DNA of 64,000 nucleotides from UKL13-2 sp038321965 (GCA_038321965.1 JBBQFL010000016.1:17952-81951), one strand, 5' to 3'. Shown: positions 16,524 through 25,535, counted from the first letter of the stretch. Notes: generated by a model from the letters alone, not told the origin. Numbers and translations: made by a program.

Positions 16524-16844
16524 CTACGCCGCAAGCCGCTGCACACGCGGCATGGGCTTGTTCATCACTTGCCACAAATCGTATTGCATCTGCAGTCCCA
16601 GCCACAGGTCAGCACTCGTACCCAGTGCCTTCGACAGGCGGACGGCCATTTCCGCGCTTACGCCAGCGCGACCATTCACCACAGCTGACAACGCCTGTCG
16701 CGTCACGCCTAGCCTGGTGGCGACTTCAACCAGCGTCATTGCCTCTGGCAAATACTCCCGAAGGACTTCGCCGGGGTGCGGGGGATTGTGCTGTTTGCAA
16801 GTATTGTCCTCAGTGGCAATCCAGGTAATCGACCAACTCGACAT
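16524..16844 (-). CDS. higA: HigA-family antitoxin of a broken higBA pair
   Basis: A short Cro/C1-type HTH protein with the standard HigA core: HNPPHPGEVLREYL, then LVEVATRLGVTRQALSAVVN and SAEMAVRLSKALGTSADLWL, and WQVMNKP near the end. The C-terminus is intact. The start is uncertain. After a GAGGA site in the expected place, no ATG, GTG or in-frame TTG follows; the only ATG in frame lies inside the higB fragment, giving 106 residues. The normal start codon may have been lost by mutation. The partner toxin is truncated. Confidence 0.75.
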   Translation of the reverse strand: MSSWSITWIATEDNTCKQHNPPHPGEVLREYLPEAMTLVEVATRLGVTRQALSAVVNGRAGVSAEMAVRLSKALGTSADLWLGLQMQYDLWQVMNKPMPRVQRLAA

Positions 16845-16956
16845 CCGGGCCTACAAATCGAAAAACAAAGCGCCAATTATCATTCAAGACAATCGACTGG
16901 TGACCTTGATTCTCAGCGGCAAAAAACAATTTGCGATGCTTGCCTTCTAGCTTTGG
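16810..16956 (-). pseudogene. higB: Truncated higB toxin (C-terminal half only)
   Basis: In this frame, starting a few bases inside the end of hipA, the sequence reads ENQGHQSIVLNDNWRFVFRF followed by VGPDVELVDYLDCH and TGA. This is the C-terminal half of a HigB/RelE toxin (consensus GxWSIxVNxNWRxxFxF, GxDVELVDYxDYH), immediately ahead of higA as in intact systems. The N-terminal half is gone: the frame closes with a stop just upstream and hipA begins there. The join suggests that arrival of hipBA, or a deletion, cut the toxin gene. Confidence 0.75.
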
Positions 16957-18197
16957 TCACCACCCGAAAACGCCGGCCCCATCAAGCTGATATCGGCCTT
17001 GCCAATGCCACCCTTGCGCGCAAATTCAGGCCATTCTTGCACAACGCTTCGAATCTCCTCGATCATGGTTTTCGCTGCGGCTTCTTGCAAACCGTAGTAC
17101 GCGGCCATCGCAATCGCCGTTTCCAGATCCGGTCGATTGTCCGACTCATCAATGGCCAGCGCGTGGTCCGACTTTTCAATGTTGGGGTTCATGTCATAGG
17201 CCGGGGAAAGCCGCCAGCCATCCGCGGTCAGGATGAACCCGTGGTTTCTCAGGTGATCATCGCGATTGCCGACCATGATGTTGAACACAACACGCTTGAA
17301 CAATTGAGCCAGATCGGTGGCGATCTGATTTCTGGCACCGCTCTTCTGAATGAACTCGGCAATTTCCAGATAGCTTCCTGTCGCGCCATCAGACTTTCGC
17401 AGCAGCGTCATCGCAGAGGAGAAGAACCGACGCCGTCCAGCGGCACGGTCAAACCGTTTGACGCAAAACGTGTGGTGTGCAGAAGCGAGCTTCATGACAC
17501 GAGCCTCGGGGACCTCGATGCCCGCGGCGCTTGCAAGTTGGTGCACCACCCACTCCCAGCCACCAACATCGCGCACGTCTTCACGGCTGGGAAACTTGGC
17601 GATCCACAGGCTGCCATCCTTATCCGTAAAGTTCGCTTTGGGGCGAGCGCCACCGAGAGACGCGCCCGGCGCGACCAGGACGGCGAGCCACTTTCTCAAT
17701 TTTGCCAGGTTGTCGATTTTCTTCGCGCTCAACTCGAACGCGATCGCCTCCATCTCGCGCAAACTTGTCAAGGGCGGCGCCGATAACGGGTGCGCTGCCA
17801 AGAATCCCGCGTTCGCGTTCCGTCGAAAGCGCAGCGCGCCCTGGCGTGTCGCATCTTGCACGCCGAGCAGAAAGTCCCACGCATGCAGCGTGCGCGGGGC
17901 GCGGCGCTCGTCCTTTGCTTCAAGCGCTTCGCGCCGCTGCATCAGCACCTGACCCCAACGATCCGGTGAAGAGTCGAGGAATACGCCGAAATTGCCCACT
18001 TCCGGTTTGGGAAAAAATGGTGCCTTGTCCAGTTTGAGGTCGGGATCCAATTCAAACGCGATTCGCTGTTTCAACCACTCATCATGGTAGCGAAAGCGCA
18101 CTTGCCCACGGTCATGCGAGAGACTGCCGACCAACTGGAGTTCGCCGACTATGTCAGCGTCGATCCAGACCTCAAGCGCGGACGGGTCAAGTTTCAT
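16947..18197 (-). CDS. hipA: HipA-family serine/threonine kinase toxin
   Basis: A 416-residue kinase of the HipA family, which phosphorylates aminoacyl-tRNA synthetases and causes growth arrest. Visible parts: N-terminal subdomain with GNFGVFLDSSPDRWG (68-82), the glycine-rich loop GASLGGARPKANF (178-190), LWIAKFPS with the ATP-binding Lys, the catalytic loop NIMVGNRDDHLRNHGF (306-321) and LSPAYDMNP (330-338). The start is the ATG overlapping the hipB stop by 11 bp; further upstream frame lies inside hipB. All kinase residues are present. The 3' end abuts the higB fragment. Confidence 0.92.
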   Translation of the reverse strand: MKLDPSALEVWIDADIVGELQLVGSLSHDRGQVRFRYHDEWLKQRIAFELDPDLKLDKAPFFPKPEVGNFGVFLDSSPDRWGQVLMQRREALEAKDERRAPRTLHAWDFLLGVQDATRQGALRFRRNANAGFLAAHPLSAPPLTSLREMEAIAFELSAKKIDNLAKLRKWLAVLVAPGASLGGARPKANFTDKDGSLWIAKFPSREDVRDVGGWEWVVHQLASAAGIEVPEARVMKLASAHHTFCVKRFDRAAGRRRFFSSAMTLLRKSDGATGSYLEIAEFIQKSGARNQIATDLAQLFKRVVFNIMVGNRDDHLRNHGFILTADGWRLSPAYDMNPNIEKSDHALAIDESDNRPDLETAIAMAAYYGLQEAAAKTMIEEIRSVVQEWPEFARKGGIGKADISLMGPAFSGGDQS

Positions 18198-18507
18198 TCG
18201 GCACCCGGCTCTTTCGTGTCCGCGGAAGTTCCAGATCCTGAAGGCGACGCCCGAGTTCGTCGTCTTTCGCGATAAGGGCAAGGTCGTTTTCCAGTCGCAA
18301 CACGCCAAGAATTTTCGAGTAAGTGCCCAGTGTGACTGCGGAATCACCCTTCTCCGCACGATGCAACGTGACCCGCGAGATACCCGCGCGTTCCGCCACA
18401 ATCTCCGCAGAGAATTTGCGTCGCAAGCGCGCCAGACGCAACCGCTCGCCGAGGCCGGTCAGCAGGGCTCGTTCAGAGGCGAATGTGGGTTGAGCTTTGG
18501 CAGGCAT
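18187..18507 (-). CDS. hipB: HipB-family HTH antitoxin
   Basis: A 106-residue protein with one Cro/C1-type helix-turn-helix (LGERLRLARLRRKFSAEIVA then ERAGISRVTLHRAEKGD, residues 19-55). It neutralises HipA and represses the operon. Gene order antitoxin-toxin with an 11-bp overlap is standard for hipBA. The AT-rich inverted repeat just upstream is the probable operator. The region is richer in A and T than the neighbouring bkd operon. Confidence 0.88.
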   Translation of the reverse strand: MPAKAQPTFASERALLTGLGERLRLARLRRKFSAEIVAERAGISRVTLHRAEKGDSAVTLGTYSKILGVLRLENDLALIAKDDELGRRLQDLELPRTRKSRVPNET

Positions 18508-18518
18508 AATGTTTCATA

Positions 18519-18550
18519 TTATATACAATTTATTAATTTTATGTATATAA
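18519..18550. promoter_or_regulatory. Inverted-repeat operator upstream of hipBA
   Basis: TTATATACA and TGTATATAA form a perfect 9-bp inverted repeat with a 14-base AT-rich spacer, beginning 12 bp ahead of hipB. Place, symmetry and base composition fit a HipB operator over the promoter. No gene lies in 18551-18703; the stretch contains a small AAAGCC/GGCTTT hairpin at 18620-18634 but no U-tract. Confidence 0.7.
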
Positions 18551-18703
18551 CAATTATCATATCGTGCGGATTGCAGACTAGCCCGCCGCAAGCGTCTTGC
18601 AAAGTAAGTAGCGCCCGGCAAAGCCAAGGGCTTTAGGTTTTCCAGCGTTTTGGGATTTCCGCTTTTGCCACGATGATGGAACAACACCAGGCTGCCTGCA
18701 TCC

Positions 18704-19996
18704 TCAATCCACAAACAACGTCCCCGGGCACTCAAGATATCCCCGCAACACTTGCACAAACTGCGCCGCATGCATGCCATCGACTACCCGATGATCGAAT
18801 GACGAAGACAAGTTCATCATTTGCCTAGCAACCACGGCTCCACCACGGATCATCGGCCTCTCGACGATACGGTTGATGCCGATGATCGCCACCTCCGGGT
18901 GATTGATCACCGGCGTGGAGACGATTCCGCCCAGGGCGCCGAGACTGGTAATGGTGATGGTGGATCCCGACAGCTCGTTGCGCGTCACCTTTCCGTCACG
19001 CGCTGCATCCGCCAGCCGCGCTACCTCGTTGGCGCAGGACCACAAGTCACGCGCCTCGGCATGCCGCACCACCGGTACCATCAGGCCGGAGTCGGTCTGC
19101 GTGGCGATGCCAAGATGCACGGCGCCGTAGCGGGTGATCACATCGGCATCGTCGTCATAGCGCGAATTGGTCTGGGGAAATTCGCGCACCGCTAGCACCA
19201 CCGCACGCATCAGGAACGGTAACAGGGTCAGGCGTCCTCGTTGCTTCGCCCATGTGGTGTTCAAGCGGGCGCGCAAGGCTTCCAACTCGGTCACATCCAC
19301 TTCCTCGACATAGGTGAAATGCGGGATACGGCGCTTGGACTCCTGCATCTTGCGCGCAATCCTGCGTCGCAGGCCGATCACGGGCACCTGTTCTTCATCG
19401 TTGCGCTCGGCGTGGCGTTGGTCCGCCTTTACGTCGCTGCGCCCTTTCGATGGCGGTGGCGCATGAGCATCGAGGTCCGCCTGCATGATGCGTCCGCCGG
19501 CTCCGGTCCCGTGTACCTGCTGTAAATCGACTCCCAATTCCCACGCTCGTCGCCGCACCGAAGGCGAGGCGATGGGTTTGTCAGCCACCTTGACCGCTGG
19601 CAGCATCGCGGAAGAAACCGCCACATTACGCGGCGCGACGGCAGCGGCGACAGGTTTCCGGGGTGTTTCTGCCGCCACCGTTCCAGTAGCTGGTGGAGAC
19701 GCGGCCGCCGGCACCACCGCCTTCGCAGCGGCATCAACTTTTACATTGCCCGCACCTTCCACTTCGATCCGTATCACTTCCGCGCCGACGGCGACGACCT
19801 GACCGGCCACGCCTCCCAGCGCCACCACTTTGCCTGTCACCGGTGACGGTATCTCGACGGTTGCCTTATCCGTCATCACATCCACGAGGGCCTGATCCTC
19901 AACCACCATGTCACCGACCTTCACATGCCATGCGGCCAGTTCCACCTCGGCGATGCCTTCGCCGATGTCCGGCATCTTGATGATGTGTATTCCCAT
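18704..19996 (-). CDS. bkdB: Branched-chain 2-oxoacid dehydrogenase E2 (lipoamide acyltransferase)
   Basis: A 430-residue acyltransferase core of the branched-chain 2-oxoacid dehydrogenase complex. N-terminal lipoyl domain with the lipoylated Lys in MTDKATVE (residue about 44), an Ala/Pro linker, the E3/E1-binding domain (ASPSVRRRAWELGVDL, about 143-158) and the catalytic domain ending with SSSFDHRVVDG, whose His and Asp are the active site. Domain order and length match P. putida BkdB. It starts three bases after bkdA2. No lpdV (E3) follows; the next genes downstream are hipBA. Confidence 0.93.
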   Translation of the reverse strand: MGIHIIKMPDIGEGIAEVELAAWHVKVGDMVVEDQALVDVMTDKATVEIPSPVTGKVVALGGVAGQVVAVGAEVIRIEVEGAGNVKVDAAAKAVVPAAASPPATGTVAAETPRKPVAAAVAPRNVAVSSAMLPAVKVADKPIASPSVRRRAWELGVDLQQVHGTGAGGRIMQADLDAHAPPPSKGRSDVKADQRHAERNDEEQVPVIGLRRRIARKMQESKRRIPHFTYVEEVDVTELEALRARLNTTWAKQRGRLTLLPFLMRAVVLAVREFPQTNSRYDDDADVITRYGAVHLGIATQTDSGLMVPVVRHAEARDLWSCANEVARLADAARDGKVTRNELSGSTITITSLGALGGIVSTPVINHPEVAIIGINRIVERPMIRGGAVVARQMMNLSSSFDHRVVDGMHAAQFVQVLRGYLECPGTLFVD

Positions 19997-19999
19997 CGA

Positions 20000-21064
20000 T
20001 CAGGACTCCATGACTCTTTTGAACGCGGCAGCGACCCGCGCCGGTCCCGGGAAATAATCCCATTCCTGCGCATGAGGATACGGGGTGTCCCAGCCGGTCA
20101 CCCGCTCGACGGGCGCTTCCAGGTGATAGAAGCAATGCTCCTGTACCAGCGCCACCAGTTCGGCGCCGAAGCCGCTGGTGCGGGTCGCCTCGTGCACCAC
20201 CACACAACGGCCGGTCTTTTTCACGGACGCGACGATGGCGTCGAGATCCAATGGCCAGATGCTGCGCAGGTCAATGATTTCGGCATCGATCCCGCTCTCA
20301 TTGGCGGCGGCCTCGGAGACAAACACCATCGTGCCGTATGCAATCACGGTCAGATCCTTACCGGGTCTGAATACTGCGGCCGTTTCCAGCGGCACGGTGT
20401 AATAGCCCTCGGGCACCTCACCCATCGGATGTTTGGACCAAGGCACCACGGGCTTGTCGTGATGACCATCAAATGGCCCGTTGTACAGGCGCTTGGGCTC
20501 CAGAAAAATCACCGGGTCGTCGTTCTCGATGGACGCAATCAGCAAGCCCTTGGCGTCGTACGGATTGGACGGCATCACGGTACGTATTCCACAGACCTGC
20601 GTGAACATGGCCTCCGGGCTCTGGCTGTGCGTCTGCCCGCCGTAAATTCCACCGCCGCAGGGCATACGGATGGTGATGGGTGCCGTGAAATCCCCGACCG
20701 AGCGAAAGCGCAAACGCGCCGCTTCCGATACGATCTGGTCGGTGGCCGGATAAACGTAATCGGCAAACTGGATTTCCACGACCGGGCGCAGCCCATAAGC
20801 ACCCATGCCCACGGCGGTGCCAACGATGCCACCTTCGGAGATCGGCGAATCGAACACGCGCGACGTACCGTATTTTTTCTGCAGTCCTTCGGTGCAACGG
20901 AACACGCCGCCGAAATAGCCCACGTCCTGGCCGTAGATGACCACGTTGTCGTCGCGCGCCAGCATCACGTCCATGGCCGAGCGCAAGGCCTGGATCATGG
21001 TCATCGGCGTCGTTTTCACAGCCGCACCATCTTCTTCAATCATGGATTTGACGTCGTCCTTCAT
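20000..21064 (-). CDS. bkdA2: Branched-chain 2-oxoacid dehydrogenase E1 beta subunit
   Basis: A 354-residue transketolase-like subunit that completes the thiamine-diphosphate site of E1. TMIQALRSAMDVMLARDDNV, YGQDVGYFGGVFRCTEGL, GGGIYGGQTHSQSPEAMF and VVHEATRTSGFGAELV are nearly as in P. putida BkdA2. The start ATG is two bases after bkdA1; longer frames upstream run inside bkdA1. Part of the bkdA1-bkdA2-bkdB operon for valine, leucine and isoleucine catabolism. Confidence 0.94.
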   Translation of the reverse strand: MKDDVKSMIEEDGAAVKTTPMTMIQALRSAMDVMLARDDNVVIYGQDVGYFGGVFRCTEGLQKKYGTSRVFDSPISEGGIVGTAVGMGAYGLRPVVEIQFADYVYPATDQIVSEAARLRFRSVGDFTAPITIRMPCGGGIYGGQTHSQSPEAMFTQVCGIRTVMPSNPYDAKGLLIASIENDDPVIFLEPKRLYNGPFDGHHDKPVVPWSKHPMGEVPEGYYTVPLETAAVFRPGKDLTVIAYGTMVFVSEAAANESGIDAEIIDLRSIWPLDLDAIVASVKKTGRCVVVHEATRTSGFGAELVALVQEHCFYHLEAPVERVTGWDTPYPHAQEWDYFPGPARVAAAFKRVMES

Positions 21065-21066
21065 GA

Positions 21067-22311
21067 TCACAATCCCAATTCCTGGCGTTGCTGGCGCAAG
21101 TGCGCCGGCATGTCCTTGTACACATCCTCGAACATGGCGGCAGGGCTTTGCACATGGCCATCTGCCAGCGTGCCGTAACTCCCCGCCTCCTTTTGCGCCG
21201 CAGCCACCAGGCCTTCGACCTCTTTTTGCGTCGCGGCATGTTCCTCTTCCGACCACGCGCCCAACACCATCAAGTGTTGCTTCAGCCGCTTGATCGGGTC
21301 GCCCAGCGGAAAGCGCTCGGCATCATTGGCTGGACGGTATTTGCTGGGATCGTCCGACGTCGAATGCGGCCCGGCGCGATATGTGACCCATTCAATCAAC
21401 GTGGGACCGAGGTTGCTGCGTGCACGTTCAAGCGCCCATTGCGAGGCGGCATATACCGCCAGAAAATCATTGCCGTCCACCCGCAGCGAGGCGATGCCGC
21501 AGCCCACGCCGCGCGCGGCAAACGTCGTGCCCTCGCCGCCGGCAATCGCCTGGAAAGTGGAGATGGCCCACTGGTTGTTGACCACATTGATGACGACCGG
21601 CGCGCGATAGACGTGGGCAAACGTCAATGCCGTGTCGAAGTCTGCCTCCGCCGTCGCGCCATCGCCGATCCAGCCGGATGCGACTTTGGTGTCTCCCTTG
21701 ATGGCCGAGGCCATGGCAAAACCCACCGCCTGAATCATTTGCGTGGCCAGGTTTCCGGACACCGAGAAGAATCCCAGTTTGCGATACGAGTACATCACCG
21801 GCAACTGCCGCCCTTTGAGCGGATCGCGCTGGTTTGAAAACAGCTGGCACATCATTTCCACCATCGACGCATCTTCACGCGCCAATAACAGGCCCTGCTG
21901 CCGGTAGGTGGGAAAGCACATATCGCCGTCGCTCAACGCAAAGGCATGGGCGATGGCGATGGCTTCTTCGCCCAGGCATTGCATGTAGAAAGACATTTTT
22001 TTCTGCCGCTGCGCGATCAGCATGCGGGCGTCGAAGGCGCGGGTCTTCATCATGGCGCGCAGTCCGCGTTTCAGAAGCGCCACATCGACCTGCGGAACCC
22101 AGGGGCCGACGGCTTTGCCATCGTCGTCCAGTACGCGCACCAGCGTGAAGGCGAGGTCACTGGTCTGGGCAGGCTGGGAATCAACCGGAGGCCGTCGCAC
22201 TTCGCCAGCGGCAGAAATGGGCAGATAGGAAAAATCGGTGTCGTGACCCGGGCGCCCACTGGGCTCCGGCACGTGCAGGCGAAGGGGTTCGCGTGCTGTC
22301 TGCATTTGCAT
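21067..22311 (-). CDS. bkdA1: Branched-chain 2-oxoacid dehydrogenase E1 alpha subunit
   Basis: A 414-residue thiamine-diphosphate-binding subunit that decarboxylates branched-chain 2-oxoacids. The N-terminus REPLRLHVPEPSGRPGHDTD and the later LKTR-like KTRAFDARMLIAQRQKK, GDGATAEADFDTALTFAHVY (ThDP motif) and TYRAGPHSTSDDPSKYRP (phosphorylation-loop equivalent) are those of Pseudomonas-type BkdA1. Start: AAGGAG five bases ahead of the ATG; the frame upstream has no site. First gene of the operon; the promoter should lie in the 303-bp gap that carries repeat copy F. Confidence 0.95.
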   Translation of the reverse strand: MQMQTAREPLRLHVPEPSGRPGHDTDFSYLPISAAGEVRRPPVDSQPAQTSDLAFTLVRVLDDDGKAVGPWVPQVDVALLKRGLRAMMKTRAFDARMLIAQRQKKMSFYMQCLGEEAIAIAHAFALSDGDMCFPTYRQQGLLLAREDASMVEMMCQLFSNQRDPLKGRQLPVMYSYRKLGFFSVSGNLATQMIQAVGFAMASAIKGDTKVASGWIGDGATAEADFDTALTFAHVYRAPVVINVVNNQWAISTFQAIAGGEGTTFAARGVGCGIASLRVDGNDFLAVYAASQWALERARSNLGPTLIEWVTYRAGPHSTSDDPSKYRPANDAERFPLGDPIKRLKQHLMVLGAWSEEEHAATQKEVEGLVAAAQKEAGSYGTLADGHVQSPAAMFEDVYKDMPAHLRQQRQELGL

Positions 22312-22484
22312 TGCTCCTTGCAAGGTTGTGTCCTGCGTCAGATCACGGTTGGCCGGTTTCAGGGCAAGACAAACGGCCTGCGGTGTCCGGACAATGCGGC
22401 ATGTCACGCGGGATCGCCACGTGACTTGCATGGCGCGAAGAATAGCCTATTTTTTGCGGGCGGAGGTTTTTCGAACGGGCAGTC

Positions 22485-22552
22485 AAACCCGCTCATTCAC
22501 ACGCCATTCCGGGAAAAGACGGCTGGCGAGGCGCGCCGGATGGCGATCTACG
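22485..22552. repeat. Dispersed intergenic repeat (copy F)
   Basis: AAACCCGCTCATTCACACG, an interior with GGGAAAAGACGGCTGG, then CGCCGGATGGCGATCTACG. The order and the end ATGGCGATCTACG agree with copy E at 4695-4772. It fills the centre of the 303-bp gap between the TRAP permease gene and bkdA1; no other feature is seen in that gap. Confidence 0.55.
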
Positions 22553-22614
22553 CTTATTTTGCGCAGGCAACAATGCGTGGTTCACACGCCCAAACTCCTG
22601 CGTTTCGCTTTCTC

Positions 22615-24075
22615 CTATTCAGGTTTCTGCTCACCAAGCTGTTTGCTGAGCATATCCCTGAGCGCATCCTCAGACTGCGACGGTACAGGCGTGGTCTGCG
22701 CCGGCGCCACCGGTGTGTCGCGCCAGACGATATTCGGGAATACCAACACCAGCGCAAACACCATCAACTGCACCGCGAGGTAGGGCAACAGTGCTTTGGT
22801 CAGCGCACGACCGTCGAGATGGTGCGGCGTGCGATTGCGCACCATCAACACCGAATAGCCGAACGGCGGGACCAGGAAACTCGCCTGCAGCATCAGCAGT
22901 GTGAGCACTGCCACCCAGGTTGCATCCGGAACACGCAACAACAGCGGCGGAATCACCAGCGGGATGACGACAAAAATCATTTCGAAGGCATCGAGCACCA
23001 GCGCACATACGCCCAGGATCAGCAGCACCACCGCCAACGCGCCGTACCCACCGCCACCGATATCGGCAAGCAATGCCGCCAGCCAGCGATCGGTGCCGAA
23101 GGCGCGGATGATCAGCGTGAACACGGTCGCCGCGATCAGTAACGCAAACAACGCCCCGCTGATGACGATGGTATCGCGCAAAGTCGCTTTCAGCGTCTCG
23201 CGCGTCAAGGTGCGCGAGACCAAACCAAACCCGAACAGCGCGACGCCGCCGGTGGCTGCTGCTTCAACCGCATACAGATAGCCGAGTACAACACCGCCTA
23301 GCAGGCAGACAACAATTAGCGTCATCGATCCCGCAGTGACCCATTCGCCGCGCGTGAGCGGTGTGCCAATTACTTCGCGAGTGGCATTGCGGTGGCTAGA
23401 CTGGCGGCGACTGGTCCACCACGTGGCCGCAATGCAAAGCGCAAGAAGAATCGCGGCCGGAATCAGCGCGCCGTGAAATACATCTTGCGTATTGATGATG
23501 CGGCCCTCCCCGATCATCCTGCCACCAAGCGCGTTGACGGCCTCGGTATGCGCGCGAAGCATGGCGTCGCCAAGTAGGATCAGCACCAGCGAAGGTGGAA
23601 TCACCACGCCCAGCGTGCTCGACACGCAGACCAGCGCGGCACTGCGCTCAGCAGGCATGCCGGATGCGTCCAGCCGCGGCTGCAACGTGCGCGCGAGCAT
23701 CGCCGCACCGGCGCCCACCGAGCCGTTCATGGGCGCGAGCAATGCGCCGAGTCCGAGACCTGCCAGCGGCATCCCACAGCCAGTCCATCTCAACGCGCGC
23801 GCGCCGGAACGCAACAATATTTCTGCAAGCGGCAGGCGGTTCAGAAGCGCACCCATGAAGACGTAAAGTGGCAGCGCCTGCAGGAGATCATTTTCAAGCA
23901 ACCCCAACAGGCGGCTCGGAATGGCGCTTAACAACGGCAGCGTAAAAACACCCGCCCAAACCCCCACAACCACAAACACCAGTGCGACACCGATCAACAA
24001 CACCCACGCCGGCAGTCCAGTGGCGACCATCATCACCGCGACTAAAACGAGCATCCATAAGCCGGCAGACTCCAT
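22615..24075 (-). CDS. TRAP transporter large permease (DctM family)
   Basis: A 486-residue membrane protein with about 12-13 hydrophobic segments, which forms the transport channel of a TRAP system driven by the sodium gradient. Typical patches: LPLYVFMGALLNR, APMNGSVGAGAAM, STLGVVIPPSLVLILLGDAM and LILGVCALVLDAFEMIFVVIP. It contains a longer central loop (about residues 220-260) than many DctM proteins, as in the subgroup described for larger substrates. ATG overlaps the last base of the DctQ stop. No solute-binding gene is adjacent; one is 17 kb away at 40901-42022. Confidence 0.9.
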   Translation of the reverse strand: MESAGLWMLVLVAVMMVATGLPAWVLLIGVALVFVVVGVWAGVFTLPLLSAIPSRLLGLLENDLLQALPLYVFMGALLNRLPLAEILLRSGARALRWTGCGMPLAGLGLGALLAPMNGSVGAGAAMLARTLQPRLDASGMPAERSAALVCVSSTLGVVIPPSLVLILLGDAMLRAHTEAVNALGGRMIGEGRIINTQDVFHGALIPAAILLALCIAATWWTSRRQSSHRNATREVIGTPLTRGEWVTAGSMTLIVVCLLGGVVLGYLYAVEAAATGGVALFGFGLVSRTLTRETLKATLRDTIVISGALFALLIAATVFTLIIRAFGTDRWLAALLADIGGGGYGALAVVLLILGVCALVLDAFEMIFVVIPLVIPPLLLRVPDATWVAVLTLLMLQASFLVPPFGYSVLMVRNRTPHHLDGRALTKALLPYLAVQLMVFALVLVFPNIVWRDTPVAPAQTTPVPSQSEDALRDMLSKQLGEQKPE

Positions 24076-24563
24076 CAATGTGTGTCCGGCGCACGGGCGA
24101 GGATGACGTCGAGTAACGCCTGTATCAGCACCAGCAAGGCAAGTAGCGCAACGCAGGCGCGCACGACGAAATAGCCGGGGTTGATTGTTTCGGGGAAAGC
24201 CTCGAGCTGCAACAGCGATTGCAACACACCAGGCCATGCCGCATAAATGATGAAAGACGACCATGGAATCAACACGATGGCTGCAGCGCCGCGGTTCAGC
24301 CACCCACGCACGCGCAAGGGATAGCGGCGGGCGAAGGCGTCGGCGGCAAGGTGGGCGCGGTGCCGCGTTGCACAGGTGACGGCGATGCTCACGTACAACG
24401 CAAACAGCAGTTGGGCGAAGTCATTGGCTTCGCGCGAATAGCTGTGCACCAGATCGCGCAACGGCCACTGCAGAAACAGCAACAGTGACACCGGCAGCAC
24501 CAGCACCGCGGCCCACATCAACATCGTGCCGAGAATGCGGTCGAAGGCGATCAGCGCACGCAT
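24075..24563 (-). CDS. TRAP transporter small permease (DctQ family)
   Basis: A 162-residue protein with four predicted membrane helices, starting at MLMWAAVLVLPVSLLLFLQ and ending with VVRACVALLALLVLIQALL. The segment TCATRHRAHLAADAF after helix 2 is the usual DctQ loop (RxGxHxxVD-like). It partners the large permease, whose gene overlaps by one base. The 300-bp gap upstream carries a 14-bp palindrome. Confidence 0.85.
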   Translation of the reverse strand: MRALIAFDRILGTMLMWAAVLVLPVSLLLFLQWPLRDLVHSYSREANDFAQLLFALYVSIAVTCATRHRAHLAADAFARRYPLRVRGWLNRGAAAIVLIPWSSFIIYAAWPGVLQSLLQLEAFPETINPGYFVVRACVALLALLVLIQALLDVILARAPDTH

Positions 24564-24652
24564 GAACTCATTGCCATTTCCTAAGAGGTAAAAAATTCGG
24601 CCGGCTTCGCGGGCTCGCGCCTATCACGATGAATTTCGTGTTCCGGTCTGCA

Positions 24653-24666
24653 AAGCGACGTCGCTT
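24653..24666. promoter_or_regulatory. 14-bp palindrome upstream of the TRAP genes
   Basis: AAGCGACGTCGCTT is a perfect palindrome 90 bp ahead of the DctQ start. It could be a regulator site for the TRAP-bkd region, but palindromes of this length also occur by chance. The rest of 24564-24863 shows no supported gene. Confidence 0.3.
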
Positions 24667-24863
24667 GGATTGCCCATTTTAAGCAATGATCTTGCAAACT
24701 CTTCAATAATATATGGCGAAAGCAGTATTATGAAATCAAGTCAAAAGCATGACGCACTCAACGACCCGCGCACACCACCGCATCTTCAATCCGCCCGATC
24801 GGCATCGTGGGAACGTTATTCAACAATCCTGAGGCACCCTCATACTGTACGCAAGGTTCGCCA

Positions 24864-25499
24864 ATGACTTCAATTTCACATGTCTTCAAGCGCACTATTC
24901 GAAGACCACGATTGCTAACATCCGCCATCGTTGCCATCGCACTCCTCCTGCTTTTGTTACCGACAGTGGCGCCGAGCCGTGCCATGTTGTTTTCGTTCAA
25001 TGTCGGCGCGGGCCTGTTCCTCATTCTGATGTTCGTACTGATGTTTCGTGCGCCTGTTGCCACAATGCAGCGTCGCGCCAAAACACAGGATGAAAACAAG
25101 TGGTCAGTACTTGTTTTCAGTCTCATCGTCGCAGGCGTTGTCATATCAGCGCTCTCGCATGAGTTGCATGGTGCGAAGGACAAATCCCTAGGTGACATCG
25201 TACTAGCAAGCAGTACCATTTTCATGTCGTGGCTGTTCGTTGCCGTCGTATTTGCGCAACAATATGCCCATAGCTATTATCTGAAACCGGGCCAGCTTAT
25301 TTTCCCCGGAACCGAATGCCCAGACTATCTCGACTTTATGTATTTTGCCGTCGTACTCAGCATGTGCTGTCAAACATCCGACGTGGCAATCACCTCGTCA
25401 TCGTTTCGACGTCTGGTAATGCTGCACAGCGTTGTGTCGTTTTTTTTCAACGTGATCATTATCGCTATCACGGTTAACGTGGTCGCGAGCGTGCTGTAG
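24864..25499 (+). CDS. DUF1345 family membrane protein
   Basis: A 211-residue protein with five or six membrane segments (IVAIALLLLLLPTVA, VGAGLFLILMFVLMF, VLVFSLIVAGVVISAL and others). The family signature CPDYLDFMYFAVVLSMCCQTSDVAITS (two pieces: YLDFMYFAVV and QTSDVAIT) is clear, followed by RLVMLHSVVSFFFN. Function of DUF1345 unknown. The start is the ATG eight bases after AAGG; the upstream in-frame ATG has none. Divergent from the TRAP operon. Confidence 0.85.
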   Translation: MTSISHVFKRTIRRPRLLTSAIVAIALLLLLLPTVAPSRAMLFSFNVGAGLFLILMFVLMFRAPVATMQRRAKTQDENKWSVLVFSLIVAGVVISALSHELHGAKDKSLGDIVLASSTIFMSWLFVAVVFAQQYAHSYYLKPGQLIFPGTECPDYLDFMYFAVVLSMCCQTSDVAITSSSFRRLVMLHSVVSFFFNVIIIAITVNVVASVL

Positions 25500-25535
25500 C
25501 TGCAGGCGGCGTTGCGGGGGCGTCGAGAAAAGGGC

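Noticed and set aside
19925..21178. 417-codon plus-strand frame across bkdB and bkdA2
   Set aside because: Opposite strand to two near-identical Pseudomonas Bkd relatives; no domain.
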